The translations under genes were made by a program, and so were the position numbers. Shown here in pieces: positions 1 to 8,613 of a stretch of DNA of 13,910 nucleotides. The DNA comes from Ruminococcaceae bacterium UBA5391. Its GTDB lineage: Bacteria; Bacillota; Clostridia; Oscillospirales; Acutalibacteraceae. Every line of letters starts with the position of its first letter. Position 1 is the first letter of the stretch. The notes under the pieces are model-generated. The model was given only the letters and a program-made list of their open reading frames with translations. It was not told where the DNA came from and made no database searches. Where the stretch lies: assembly GCA_002410755.1 (NCBI GenBank), contig DHOL01000037.1, forward strand, positions 1 through 13,910, written 5' to 3'.

Positions 1-82
1 GGGTTATTTGACATGAATTCCCCTTAAGCGGCCCTGCCGGTTCCTCTTATTTTGCTTGTGAAAAGATGTTTTTATAAATGGG

Positions 83-336
83 GGCAGCACTGTCCGGAAT
101 GGAACAGGGGGAGCCTCTTGTACGGGCTGTACCAAAGCCTGCCGGTTGGCGCTGCCTTCCTCAGCTTCCACGGGAAAACCATCTCGGCCGGCCGATCCTC
201 ACCCCGGCACTTCATGAGCCATGGCGGAAGGCTGCCTTGCCCTATTGCAAAGCCATAAAGCCACATAAATTAAGAAATTCTGGCTTTTGCGGAATCGCTC
301 TCAGGATAAAACCTGCTGGGAGCATTCCGCTTTTTT
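83..336 (+). ncRNA. Candidate structured RNA (free-standing sRNA or leader) upstream of the V-ATPase operon
   Basis: No convincing protein is coded here, but the + strand can form a nested rod: 83-88 with 231-236 (GGCAGC/GCTGCC), 93-96 with 225-228, 99-102 with 219-222, 107-110 with 202-205, and 111-113 with 198-200. A small hairpin pairs 125-128 with 136-139 and another 237-240 with 247-250. A TATAAA box at 73-78, with a poor TTGCTT 15 bases upstream, would place a start near the 5' end of the rod. The transcript could end at the terminator at 289-336. I could not match it to 6S RNA, SRP RNA, RNase P, tmRNA or a riboswitch consensus I remember. An alternative pairing for 83-88 (with 151-156) exists, so the fold is not unique. 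Short open frames across it look like chance. Confidence 0.33.
289..336 (+). terminator. Strong intrinsic terminator
   Basis: The arms GCGGAAT (289-295) and ATTCCGC (324-330) pair perfectly, and an inner GCTCTCAGG/CCTGCTGGGAGC region extends the stem with a bulge. Six T follow at 331-336. It ends whatever is transcribed from the left, before the V-ATPase promoter at 411-439. Confidence 0.85.
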
Positions 337-410
337 AGTCACTTTTTTCTTTTCCATAAATATTGCTATTTTCTGAACCTTTTGTCGATGAAAGTTTTAT
401 CAATATTATC

Positions 411-439
411 TTGAATTTTTTTATGCAAATCAGTATAAT
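411..439 (+). promoter_or_regulatory. Sigma-A type promoter of the V-ATPase operon
   Basis: TTGAAT (411-416) and a perfect TATAAT (434-439) are separated by exactly 17 bases in AT-rich DNA. Transcription should start near 446, leaving a leader of about 38 bases before the first gene. A small inverted repeat, GAATCT (450-455) with AGATTC (464-469), lies in the leader directly before the GGAGGT ribosome binding site at 470-475. It could modulate translation or be chance. Confidence 0.85.
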
Positions 440-483
440 TGGTGTTTCAGAATCTCATTGATAAGATTCGGAGGTGCTGTTCA

Positions 484-804
484 ATGCAGGACTTAATTCA
501 GCAAATAATTGAGATGGATCGAAAAGCACGCGATATTACGAATTCCGCCCAAAAGGAAAAAGTTGATTCGGAGCATGCAGTTTTGAAACGGCAGGAAGAA
601 ATCCGGGATCAGTTGTTAAAGCGTGCCCAAAGACGCATCATGAAACTTGAGCCCCAGGAAAGAGCGGCTTCTGACGCTGCCTGGAAAGAAAAGCAGAAGC
701 AGAATAAAGAGCAAATGGACAAAATGAACCTCCTTTATGCTGAAAAGGGGGAAGAGTGGGTTTCCGAGATTGTAAAACGTGCGTTGGTGGGAGGTACTTC
801 CTGA
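484..804 (+). CDS. ntpF: V/A-type ATPase subunit H (G-like peripheral-stalk subunit)
   Basis: A 106-residue, highly charged protein that should be one long alpha-helical coiled coil, with Lys/Glu/Gln-rich heptads through about residues 5-85. In V/A-ATPases this small subunit (called G or H; NtpF in Enterococcus) pairs with subunit E to form the peripheral stalks that hold the catalytic head against rotation. The identification rests on size, coiled-coil character and position as first gene of a complete operon, because the family is poorly conserved. The start at 484 was chosen because GGAGGT sits at 470-475. The frame stays open upstream, but the only earlier start codon (TTG 439) overlaps the -10 box. 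The stop lies one base before the start of the next gene, so translation is probably coupled. Confidence 0.82.
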   Translation: MQDLIQQIIEMDRKARDITNSAQKEKVDSEHAVLKRQEEIRDQLLKRAQRRIMKLEPQERAASDAAWKEKQKQNKEQMDKMNLLYAEKGEEWVSEIVKRALVGGTS

Positions 805-805
805 C

Positions 806-1894
806 ATGCTGAATTTCCTGTCTTCCAATGTAATCCTGGGGAAGGCTCGGACAATGTATGGAAGACGGCTTACCGGTTCCGACTATGAAGAGCTGCTGAA
901 ATGCAGAAATATCAACGAGGTAGCCGGATATCTGAAAAATCATACCGTATATAAAAAAGTGTTTTCGGATGTTCCAGAAAGCGGGGCACGCCGTGGGGAA
1001 CTTGAGGTCCGCCTGAAGCAAAAAGTCATGGATGAATATGCTTCCCTTTGCAAATATGAAATTGAAGTGGACCACTCCTTTTCCCGAATCCTGATTGAAT
1101 GGGAAGAAATTCAGTATTTGCTGCGGGCTGTTCTTTCCCTGAATTCTGGAATCCACAAAAACAGTGCTTTCCATTTTCCGGCTTTCCTCTGCCACAATTC
1201 CTGCCTTAACTTGCAGGCTTTGGCAAGGGCAAGGACGGCTGACGGCCTGAAACAGGCGGTTTCCCGTACCCCTTATGAAAAACTCCTGGAGCCTTTCCTT
1301 GCGGAAGAAGGGCGGATTGACTACACGGCACTGGAGAGCGTCCTGTTTGGCCATCTTTTTTCAAAGCTCCTGAAAACCGTTAAAAATCATTTTTCCGGTG
1401 GCACGCAGAAAGAGCTCCGCACAATTATTGAAAGCTACCTGGATTTAAGCAATTACGTGCGCATTGTCCGCATGAAAGTGATGTATGGAGCAAATGCCGA
1501 AGCCATCCGAAAAGTTCTTCTGCCCTCCGGAAACGTCGGCAAAACGAGCCTTGAGCGTATGCTGCACGCCAGTACGGAGGAAGAAATCAGCAGCATTATG
1601 GGAAAAACATCCATTGGACAAATCGCCTTGAAGGAACCGGTCTCTTACCTCGATCAAATCCCCAGGAGAATTGATTATAAAATTTGCCGTCATGAGATGG
1701 ATTTTTCCCTTTATCCAGTGGTTGTCCTGGTTTCTTACCTTATCCTGAGTATCGTGGAAATCGACAATATTATTACCATCATTGAAGGGAAACGATATCA
1801 ACTCGCCCCGGAAGAAATCCGGAAACTCCTCATCGGACTGCCTGCCTCTGGAATGGCCAGTGGATTTGATGCGGAAAAGGTAAGAAAGGAGTAG
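806..1894 (+). CDS. ntpC: V/A-type ATPase subunit C
   Basis: A 362-residue soluble, mostly helical protein of the V/A-ATPase C (Vma6/subunit d) family, at the usual length of 330-360. This subunit is the funnel-shaped socket that couples the rotor shaft (D, F) to the membrane ring of K subunits. The N-terminus, with an R-x-M-x-G-R-R-L-T motif shortly after the start, resembles family members, which also tend to begin with short A-R-x-R-x-M elements. The ATG at 806 follows GGGAGG at 789-794 and lies one base after the stop of the upstream gene. An upstream in-frame ATG at 779 would overlap the previous gene and lacks a better ribosome site. In many operons C sits between E and F; here it precedes I. 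Confidence 0.9.
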   Translation: MLNFLSSNVILGKARTMYGRRLTGSDYEELLKCRNINEVAGYLKNHTVYKKVFSDVPESGARRGELEVRLKQKVMDEYASLCKYEIEVDHSFSRILIEWEEIQYLLRAVLSLNSGIHKNSAFHFPAFLCHNSCLNLQALARARTADGLKQAVSRTPYEKLLEPFLAEEGRIDYTALESVLFGHLFSKLLKTVKNHFSGGTQKELRTIIESYLDLSNYVRIVRMKVMYGANAEAIRKVLLPSGNVGKTSLERMLHASTEEEISSIMGKTSIGQIALKEPVSYLDQIPRRIDYKICRHEMDFSLYPVVVLVSYLILSIVEIDNIITIIEGKRYQLAPEEIRKLLIGLPASGMASGFDAEKVRKE

Positions 1895-1900
1895 CGGCTC

Positions 1901-3847
1901 ATGGCTGTTGAAAAGGTAGAGGCCCTAAGCGTTTCCGGGAGAATTGACGAGCTTGACAGCGTCACCGAAGCACTGGGAAAAACAAATTATTTTGCCCCGG
2001 ATAATGCCCTTTCGTTTTATTCGGATACTACCGGATTTACGCCGGTAAATGCTCCCGATCCCTATGCAAAACCCTTGTCGTCCCTTGCTGACTCTCTTAA
2101 GCAGATTGGCCTGGAAGAAAAACTAAACGGCCTCGATTACTCCACTGATACATCTCTCCCTGTAAAAGACTGGGAAAAATATTCCAGCGATTTTTCCACT
2201 GTAGTGCAGGGCATTCTAAAGAAGGAACAGCAGTGTGAAGAAGAAATCAGACGGTGCGATGAGGAAATTTCTCGAGTTCAGCATTTTTCGTGGCTTAAAA
2301 TTAATCTGGACGACCTGAATGGCTGTCAATTTGTCAAAACCAGATTTGGTTCGCTTCCTGCAGAGAGCTATGCGGAAATGTCTCAATATAAAAAGGATAC
2401 CTTCCTTGCACTTTTTTCCAAAGAAGCAGAAAACTCACTTTACTGGGGAATGTACTGTGCACCAATCAATCAAATAGAGGAAACCGACCATATTTTTTCC
2501 CATCTCGGCTTTGAAGCGGTTTCGTTAAAAGGCTGTTCCGGCACGATTCCATCCATCCTGGAACGGGATGCCTCGTCCAAACAGAAGGCTTCGGAAGAGC
2601 TTGACGGAGTCTCATCCGAAATCAAGGCTTTCTGGGATCGGGAATGTGGGAATTTCCTCGGCGTTTATACCTGGCTTTCCAAAAAGCACACTTATTATGG
2701 AATCCGGCGGTATGCGTTTCAATACGGCAACAGCTTCATTCTCGTCGGCTGGATTCCTGTGAAGCGAATGCAGGAGGTTCAAGGGGCTTTAAAGCCGCTC
2801 AGTACGGTAATCTATACTATGGAAGATGCTTCCAAACCGGATATCCTCCCTCATTCGCCGCCAACCACCTTAAAAAACAGAAAACTTTGGCGTCCGTTTG
2901 AGTACCTCATCAGCATTTATGGGCTTCCCTCCTATGATGAGTTTGATCCCACTGCCATCGTCGCTTTTACCTATGTCCTGCTGTTTGGGCTTATGTTTGC
3001 GGACTTCGGCCAGGGGCTGGTAATTGCCCTGGCCGGATGGCTGCTTTGGAAAAAGAAGCGTTCCGGCCTAGGCTGCGTCATGATTCCATGTGGGATTTCA
3101 TCCTCGGTGATCGGGGTGCTGTTCGGGAGCTGTTTCGGTTTTGAAAATTCCTTTGACTGGCTTTACAAGGGGATACTAAAGCTTCCGGATAAGCCGATTT
3201 CCGTCATGGAACAGACGAACTCCGTTATTCTGTTTGCCGTCGGTCTTGGAATCCTGATGGTTATTCTTGCAATTATAACAAATATCATTGTTTCACTGAG
3301 ACGAAAGCATTATACGGAAGGCCTTTTTGGCCCGAATGGTGTTGCCGGCCTGATTTTTTATACGTCCGTTATCGTAGGTTTCGGCGGGCAGTTGGCTTTT
3401 GGCTGGAATATCGTGAACTCTGCCTATATCTTCGGCCTGATTGTCCTGCCTTTAATTGTAATTCTGTTCCGTGAAGTCCTCGGTGGATTTATGGAGGGAA
3501 AACCGGATTGGAAACCGGAGCATTGGGGCGGAACCATCATGCAGAACCTTTTTGAAGTTTTTGAATTCATCCTCAGTTACCTTACTAATACAATCAGTTT
3601 TATTCGTGTCGGTGCTTTCGTGCTGGTACATGCAGGAATGATGAGTGTCGTTTTTACCCTTGCCGAGATGTTCAGCGGGGTTGGTTTCGCGATTGTAGTT
3701 TTTATTGGAAATGCTTTCATAATCGCCTTGGAAGGCTTGCTTTCCGGTGTTCAGTCTCTAAGGCTGGAATTCTATGAAATGTTCAGCCGCTTCTACAACG
3801 GCTCCGGTCACCCATTTATTCCTGTTACTGTTGGGCGGAAAGCTTAA
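1901..3847 (+). CDS. ntpI: V/A-type ATPase subunit I (membrane stator, a-subunit equivalent)
   Basis: A 648-residue subunit that provides the ion half-channels next to the K ring. Residues 1 to about 345 form the cytoplasmic arm, with a coiled-coil stretch (about 100-135) rich in Glu and Lys. From about residue 352 there are seven or eight membrane segments. The essential arginine of the family is visible as Arg569 in the motif S-F-I-R-V-G-A-F-V-L-V-H-A-G. The C-terminal family motif with S-L-R-L-E-F-Y-E, Arg621, and G-x-G-x-P-F-x-P is also intact. The AAAGGAG ribosome site (1886-1892) overlaps the end of the C gene. Length and motifs look normal, so the gene should be functional. Confidence 0.96.
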   Translation: MAVEKVEALSVSGRIDELDSVTEALGKTNYFAPDNALSFYSDTTGFTPVNAPDPYAKPLSSLADSLKQIGLEEKLNGLDYSTDTSLPVKDWEKYSSDFSTVVQGILKKEQQCEEEIRRCDEEISRVQHFSWLKINLDDLNGCQFVKTRFGSLPAESYAEMSQYKKDTFLALFSKEAENSLYWGMYCAPINQIEETDHIFSHLGFEAVSLKGCSGTIPSILERDASSKQKASEELDGVSSEIKAFWDRECGNFLGVYTWLSKKHTYYGIRRYAFQYGNSFILVGWIPVKRMQEVQGALKPLSTVIYTMEDASKPDILPHSPPTTLKNRKLWRPFEYLISIYGLPSYDEFDPTAIVAFTYVLLFGLMFADFGQGLVIALAGWLLWKKKRSGLGCVMIPCGISSSVIGVLFGSCFGFENSFDWLYKGILKLPDKPISVMEQTNSVILFAVGLGILMVILAIITNIIVSLRRKHYTEGLFGPNGVAGLIFYTSVIVGFGGQLAFGWNIVNSAYIFGLIVLPLIVILFREVLGGFMEGKPDWKPEHWGGTIMQNLFEVFEFILSYLTNTISFIRVGAFVLVHAGMMSVVFTLAEMFSGVGFAIVVFIGNAFIIALEGLLSGVQSLRLEFYEMFSRFYNGSGHPFIPVTVGRKA

Positions 3848-3901
3848 AATAAATTATCCTTTTCATTATATTGTAAGATTAAAACTTAGGAGGAAATAAT
3901 T

Positions 3902-4351
3902 ATGGATCTCACCATTATTTGTATTCCAATTGTTTTTCTAATCGTTTCCGTTATGCTGTCCATCCGTTCTGTTAAAAAAGGCAATAGCCGCCGTAAGGCT
4001 GTCTTAACTCAGGTAATTTCCTTCGCCGTTATTTGCGGCGTTTCCCTGTTGGTTCCATTTTCTGCTTCTGCTGCAACAACCGGTACGGCTGCGGCAGCAA
4101 CAACTGCGGCTGCGGCAGCGGCAACAACAGCCGATTCCTCAAAGGGAATGTCTATGATGGCGATTGCCCTTGCAGAAGGCATGGCTTCCATTGGCAGCGC
4201 AATCGCTGTGGCAACTTCTGCCCCGGCAGCGATTGGCGCAACCGGCGAAGATCCGAAAGTCTTTGGTAAAGCAATGATTTTCGTTGCCCTTGCTGAAGGG
4301 ATTGCCATTTATGGCCTTCTGCTTGCCATCCTGATGCTGCGGAAAGTCTGA
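3902..4351 (+). CDS. ntpK: V/A-type ATPase proteolipid subunit K (membrane ring)
   Basis: A 149-residue proteolipid forming the rotating ion-carrying ring. Helix 1 (about 3-21) and helix 2 (about 36-57) are joined by a basic K-K-G-N-S-R-R-K loop. An Ala/Thr-rich linker (about 58-78) precedes helices 3 and 4 (about 82-105 and 121-147), which form a classical c-type hairpin with a G-E-D-P loop. The expected carboxylate is Glu132 in V-A-L-A-E-G-I-A-I-Y-G. A second glutamate, Glu92, occupies an equivalent A-L-A-E-G motif in helix 3, which is unusual. Helix 2 ends in A55-S56-A57, a signal-peptidase-like site on the predicted outer face, so the mature protein might be only the last 92 residues. The perfect AGGAGG at 3888-3893, eight bases before ATG, suits a subunit needed in many copies. 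Confidence 0.93.
   Translation: MDLTIICIPIVFLIVSVMLSIRSVKKGNSRRKAVLTQVISFAVICGVSLLVPFSASAATTGTAAAATTAAAAAATTADSSKGMSMMAIALAEGMASIGSAIAVATSAPAAIGATGEDPKVFGKAMIFVALAEGIAIYGLLLAILMLRKV
4086..4128 (+). repeat. Short tandem repeat coding the Ala/Thr linker of subunit K
   Basis: The 13-mer CGGCTGCGGCAGC occurs at 4086-4098 and again at 4107-4119, 21 bases (seven codons) apart, each followed by ACAAC, with one extra codon in the second copy. The repeat stays in frame and codes Ala and Thr only. Slippage would change linker length without breaking the reading frame. Confidence 0.75.
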
Positions 4352-4388
4352 CCTTATCTTTTAGAGAATAGAAAGCAGAGGGGAGAAA

Positions 4389-4697
4389 ATGCGTTTTTTC
4401 CTTATCAGCGATAATGACGACACGCAGATGGGAATGCGTCTGGCCGGCATAGAAGGCGTTGTCGTCCACACGGCTCCCGAAGTCCGGAAGATTCTTCAAG
4501 ATGCTGTTGCACAGCAGGATATTGCGGTCGTCCTTATTACCGAGAGACTGCTCTCCCTGTGCCCGGATATGGTTTATGATATTAAGTTAAACCAGCGCCG
4601 TCCGCTGATTGTCGAGATTCCGGACCGCCATGGGAACGGCTGCACCAAAGATACCATCACCCGTTATGTCCGGGAGGCAATAGGTGTCAAGATTTGA
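4389..4697 (+). CDS. ntpG: V/A-type ATPase subunit F (central rotor)
   Basis: A 102-residue protein of the V/A-ATPase F family (NtpG in Enterococcus), usual length about 100. It binds subunit D in the central rotor shaft and influences activity. The N-terminal strand M-R-F-F-L-I-S-D-N-D followed by an x-G-M-R-L-A-G-I-E-G segment, and the central D-I-A-V-V-L-I-T-E-R-L strand-helix, match the Rossmann-like family fold. The C-terminal segment from about residue 80 should be the helix that packs on D. An AGAGGGGAGA ribosome site lies just upstream of the ATG. It sits between K and E, consistent with operon function. Confidence 0.92.
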   Translation: MRFFLISDNDDTQMGMRLAGIEGVVVHTAPEVRKILQDAVAQQDIAVVLITERLLSLCPDMVYDIKLNQRRPLIVEIPDRHGNGCTKDTITRYVREAIGVKI

Positions 4698-4726
4698 CCG
4701 AAGGCTGAAAACCGAGGTGTAACAAT

Positions 4727-5323
4727 TTGGCTGAAATACTGGATCAAAAAGATAAATTTTCCAATGCCATCAATCACTATGCAGAAGAGCAGCGCAGTGA
4801 GGTTGAGGCTGAAATTGCTGCCTATAAAAAGAAAAAACTGGAGGAAGCGGAAAACCAGGTCCTTCAAGAATGTTACCAGATGATTCAGCGGGAAATGGCT
4901 CAGATGCGTGCCAGAATTTCACGGGACGAAGAAAAGCGTGAAATGGATTCTCAGCGGGCCCTCCTGAAACGCCGCCGTGAAATTACCGAGGAAGTGTTCC
5001 AAAAAGCCGCTGATAAACTGAAAAGTTTTACGGCAGGTACGGAATATTGTTCCTACCTTGAAAAGTCTGCCCGAAGAATGGCTGAGTTCTTTGGCTGCCC
5101 CGGTATCGTAATCTTCCTGAGGAAGGAAGATGCCGGATATGAAGATTCCATCCGCAAAGCACTTGGCTACAGTTGCGAGTTTAAGACGGACGCTTCGATT
5201 GAGCTTGGCGGCCTGCGTGGGTTTCAGCCGGATATGGAAGTTTCCGCGGACGCTACCTTTGATACGCTTTTGCAGGATCAGTATGAATGGTTTGAAAAAG
5301 AATCCGGCTTGAACATTGTCTGA
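4727..5323 (+). CDS. ntpE: V/A-type ATPase subunit E (peripheral stalk), TTG start
   Basis: A 198-residue protein typical of subunit E. A long charged coiled coil (about residues 5-110, rich in Glu, Lys, Arg, Gln) is followed by a globular C-terminal domain (about 110-198), with G-G-L-R-G-F near 165 resembling the family G-G-(V/L) turn. With the H/G subunit it forms the peripheral stalks. The best start is TTG at 4727, eight bases after GAGGT (4714-4718). No ATG gives the full N-terminal helix. TTG lowers initiation and may help set the stalk-to-ring ratio against the strongly initiated K gene (inference). Confidence 0.92.
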   Translation: MAEILDQKDKFSNAINHYAEEQRSEVEAEIAAYKKKKLEEAENQVLQECYQMIQREMAQMRARISRDEEKREMDSQRALLKRRREITEEVFQKAADKLKSFTAGTEYCSYLEKSARRMAEFFGCPGIVIFLRKEDAGYEDSIRKALGYSCEFKTDASIELGGLRGFQPDMEVSADATFDTLLQDQYEWFEKESGLNIV

Positions 5324-5346
5324 AATGGTTCAATGGGGATGAAACG

Positions 5347-7107
5347 ATGAATACTCAAAATGTAATATACGGGGTTAACGGGCCGGTTGTTACCGTCCGC
5401 AACACCCGCAGCTTTTCCATGATGGAAATGGTCTTTGTGGGCAGCGAGCGTCTTGTCGGTGAAGTGATCGGCGTAACCGATCAGAAGACAACCATTCAGG
5501 TCTATGAAGAAACAACCGGCCTCCATCCCGGTGAGCCTGTCTTTGGAACCGGAAGCCCAATGAATGTAACGCTTGGCCCCGGGCTCCTAAATAATATTTT
5601 TGATGGTATTGAACGACCGCTGAAAGCGATTGCAGAGCAAAAGGGGCCGTTTATTTCGCGCGGCAGCAGTGTCCCGTCCCTGGATGAAACCCACCTGTGG
5701 GACATTACCTTTTCCGTAAAGGAAGGGGATCACCTCAAGGGCGGCGATATTTATGCAGAATGTCAGGAAACGCCGGTCATCCGTCATAAATTTCTCGTTC
5801 CTCCCAGGTTGGAAGGAATTGTATCCGGGATTCAGCCAAATGGGAAATATCGGGTAAATGATGTAGTTGCCCATCTGACGGATGCAAAAGGTGTCGTTCA
5901 CCAACTGACGCTCTGTCAAAAATGGCCTATCCGCCTTCCCAGGCCGGTCGCGGCACACAGGCAGCCGAATGTTCCACTGATTACCGGTCAGCGTGTCATT
6001 GATACGCTGTTCCCAATATCGAAAGGTGGGACCGCAGCAATTCCAGGCGGTTTTGGCACTGGAAAAACAATGATGCAGCATCAGCTTGCAAAATGGTGCG
6101 ATGCCGATATCATTATATACGTCGGCTGTGGGGAACGCGGCAATGAGATGAGCCAGGTGTTGGAAGAATTCGGTGAATTGACCGATCCAAAAACAGGCCG
6201 CCCCATGACCGACCGCACCATTTTAATTGCAAATACCAGCAATATGCCTGTTGCCGCACGGGAAGCCTCAATTTATACGGGCGTCACTCTTGCGGAATAT
6301 TACCGCGACATGGGATATCATGTTGCCATGATGGCTGACTCGACCTCCCGGTGGGCGGAAGCACTGCGTGAAATCTCGGGACGTCTTGAGGAAATGCCCG
6401 CTGAAGAGGGCTTTCCAGCTTATCTGCCAAGCCGTCTCGCGGAATTTTATGAGCGTGCCGGCATGGTAGAAAACTTAAACGGCACCGTGGGTTCCGTAAC
6501 CATTATTGGTGCTGTTTCCCCGCAGGGATCCGACTTTTCCGAGCCGGTCACTCAGAATACAAAACGCTTTACCCGTTGTTTCTGGGCTTTGGACAAAAGC
6601 CTTGCTTATGCGCGCCATTACCCTGCAATCAACTGGATGCAGAGTTACAGTGAATATTTTACGGATTTGGATCCATGGTTTATCCAACATGAAGGACAGG
6701 AATTTGTCAATTACCGCAAGCAAATCAGCCAAATCCTTCAACAGGAAAACAAGCTCATGGAGATTGTAAAACTGATTGGTTCCGATGTCCTTCCGGATGA
6801 CCAAAAACTGATTATTGAAACGGCGCGCGTTATTCGAGTCGGATTTCTCCAGCAAAACGCTTTCCATGCGGAGGATACCTATGTTCCTCTGGAAAAGCAG
6901 AAACTCATGATGAAAGTTATTCTGTATTTATACAAAAAATCGAAGCGCCTCGTTGCGGCAAGCGTACCGATTTCCAGCATTATCCACAGCGGGCTGTTCG
7001 ATAAACTGGTGAAAATGAAGTATAATATTCCGAATAATAAGCTCGAGATGTTTGACGAGTATATGAAGGAGATTGATAAGACTCTTTCGGGGATTATTTC
7101 CGCATAA
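5347..7107 (+). CDS. ntpA: V/A-type ATPase catalytic subunit A
   Basis: A 586-residue catalytic subunit, the normal family length. The N-terminal beta-barrel (about 1-70) and the family-specific bulge domain (about 110-190) precede the nucleotide-binding domain. The P-loop is G-G-F-G-T-G-K-T at residues 234-241, with Lys240. Most family members have Pro at the second position (G-P-F-G-S-G-K-T), so Gly235 and Thr238 are small variations. The catalytic glutamate is visible as Glu263 in [20 protein letters not shown] begins at 331. The C-terminal helical domain is complete. ATP is hydrolysed or made at the A/B interface. The start ATG follows a modest GGGGATG ribosome site. Confidence 0.97.
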   Translation: MNTQNVIYGVNGPVVTVRNTRSFSMMEMVFVGSERLVGEVIGVTDQKTTIQVYEETTGLHPGEPVFGTGSPMNVTLGPGLLNNIFDGIERPLKAIAEQKGPFISRGSSVPSLDETHLWDITFSVKEGDHLKGGDIYAECQETPVIRHKFLVPPRLEGIVSGIQPNGKYRVNDVVAHLTDAKGVVHQLTLCQKWPIRLPRPVAAHRQPNVPLITGQRVIDTLFPISKGGTAAIPGGFGTGKTMMQHQLAKWCDADIIIYVGCGERGNEMSQVLEEFGELTDPKTGRPMTDRTILIANTSNMPVAAREASIYTGVTLAEYYRDMGYHVAMMADSTSRWAEALREISGRLEEMPAEEGFPAYLPSRLAEFYERAGMVENLNGTVGSVTIIGAVSPQGSDFSEPVTQNTKRFTRCFWALDKSLAYARHYPAINWMQSYSEYFTDLDPWFIQHEGQEFVNYRKQISQILQQENKLMEIVKLIGSDVLPDDQKLIIETARVIRVGFLQQNAFHAEDTYVPLEKQKLMMKVILYLYKKSKRLVAASVPISSIIHSGLFDKLVKMKYNIPNNKLEMFDEYMKEIDKTLSGIISA

Positions 7108-7155
7108 GCAGCCAGAAGCTGCTGGACTGCATTTTTCTTGGAAAGGCGGCAGCAT

Positions 7156-8613
7156 ATGATTTTTGATTATGTCGGCGTAAAAGATATCAACGGTCCATTG
7201 GTTGTTCTTGACAAGGTTAGCCATGCCTCTTATGAGGAAATGGTCGATATCCGCCTGGAAAACGGTTCGGTGCGCCATGGCAGAATTGTTCAAATCGACG
7301 GAAAGCGCGCCGTAATTCAGGTGTTTGAGGGTACCAGCGGCATTTCTCTGACGAACACTCAGACCAGACTCAAAGGCCACCCGATGGAAATGCCTCTTTC
7401 CCCTGCCATTCTTGGACGTGTTTTCGACGGCTCCGGGCGTCCGATTGACGGGCTTGGAGACGTATTTCCCGTTAAAACTGCCGATGTCAACGGCACGCCA
7501 ATCAATCCTGTTTCCCGTATTTACCCTAAAAATTATATCAATACCGGGATTTCTACCATCGACACGCTTATGACGCTAATCCGCGGGCAAAAACTGCCGA
7601 TTTTTTCCGGCTCCGGCATGAAACACAACGAACTTGCGGTCCAAATTGCAACGCAGGCAAAGATCAGTGGTGCGGATAGCGGAAATTTTGGCATCGTCTT
7701 TGCGGCAATGGGTGTCAAGAATGATGTGGCTGACTACTTTCGTCGTTCTTTTGAAAACTCTGGAATTTTACGTCATGTCGTAATGTTCTTAAACCTGGCA
7801 AACGACCCGATTATCGAAAGGATTCTTACTCCGCGTTGCGCACTCACGGTTGCAGAATATCTTGCCTTTGACCTTGGAATGCATATTCTTGTTATCATGA
7901 CGGATATGACTTCTTATGCAGAAGCGCTTCGTGAGTTCAGCTCGTCAAAGGGCGAGATTCCCGGGCGTAAGGGCTACCCGGGTTACCTTTATTCAGACTT
8001 AGCTTCTTTGTATGAAAGGGCTGGCATGATTCGTGGGAAAAAGGGCTCGGTGACTCAGATTCCGATTCTTACTATGCCGAATGACGATGTGACGCACCCT
8101 GTGCCAGACCTGACCGGTTATATTACAGAGGGCCAAATTGTTCTTGACCGTTCTCTGGATGCCGCAGGCACCTACCCGCCGGTTGCGGTTCTTCCTTCCC
8201 TTTCCCGCCTGATGAAAGACGGAATTGGCACCGGCTATACACGGGAAGACCATTCGGCGCTTGCAAACCAGCTTTTTGCTTCATACGCAAAGGTGATGGA
8301 CGCAAGATCTCTCGCTTCCGTAATTGGCGAAGAAGAACTTTCTCCTGAGGACAAAAAGTATATCGAGTTTGGCAGGAAATTCGAGCAGGAATTTGTCAAT
8401 CAGGGCCATACGGAGAATCGTTCCATTGAAACCAGCCTTGACCTTGGGTGGGAACTTCTCACCACCCTGCCGCGTGAGGCGTTGGACCGTGTCGATGACG
8501 CTACTCTGGATCAATACTATGAACCCGCCAAGGTCAGAGTATCCAAAGCAAAAGCAGAACGGGAAAAACTCGATCGCATAGACACGGAAAGCGGTGAAGG
8601 AAAAGATGAATAA
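7156..8613 (+). CDS. ntpB: V/A-type ATPase regulatory subunit B
   Basis: A 485-residue non-catalytic partner of subunit A; three A and three B subunits alternate in the head. The sequence around residues 151-159 (S-G-S-G-M-K-H-N-E) is the degenerate, Lys-displaced P-loop that distinguishes B from [13 protein letters not shown] and [12 protein letters not shown] are typical B motifs. The ATG at 7156 was chosen because AAGG/AGGCGG lies at 7143-7149 and family proteins begin close to this point; an in-frame TTG at 7138 lacks its own site. The last 25 or so residues form a charged tail after the usual end. The gene overlaps the D start by eight bases. Confidence 0.96.
   Translation: MIFDYVGVKDINGPLVVLDKVSHASYEEMVDIRLENGSVRHGRIVQIDGKRAVIQVFEGTSGISLTNTQTRLKGHPMEMPLSPAILGRVFDGSGRPIDGLGDVFPVKTADVNGTPINPVSRIYPKNYINTGISTIDTLMTLIRGQKLPIFSGSGMKHNELAVQIATQAKISGADSGNFGIVFAAMGVKNDVADYFRRSFENSGILRHVVMFLNLANDPIIERILTPRCALTVAEYLAFDLGMHILVIMTDMTSYAEALREFSSSKGEIPGRKGYPGYLYSDLASLYERAGMIRGKKGSVTQIPILTMPNDDVTHPVPDLTGYITEGQIVLDRSLDAAGTYPPVAVLPSLSRLMKDGIGTGYTREDHSALANQLFASYAKVMDARSLASVIGEEELSPEDKKYIEFGRKFEQEFVNQGHTENRSIETSLDLGWELLTTLPREALDRVDDATLDQYYEPAKVRVSKAKAEREKLDRIDTESGEGKDE

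Noticed and set aside
1..30. TTGACA at 8-13 as a promoter
   Set aside because: No -10-like hexamer occurs 15-19 bases downstream, where the sequence is GC-rich.
52..338. Overlapping open frames of 64-86 codons on both strands at the left end
   Set aside because: No ribosome sites, no recognisable motifs, Pro/Arg/Cys-rich composition, and three competing frames over the same bases. The region is better explained as a structured RNA.
638..1354. A 238-codon minus-strand open frame
   Set aside because: It lies opposite the subunit C gene, has no promoter or ribosome site and looks like an antisense shadow of a well-supported gene.
4009..4308. Minus-strand Ala/Val-rich frame opposite subunit K
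   Set aside because: It is produced by the repetitive Ala/Thr codons of subunit K and has no start signals.
5347..8613. Possible intein in subunit A, as known in some archaeal and yeast catalytic subunits
   Set aside because: Both A and B have normal length and uninterrupted motifs.
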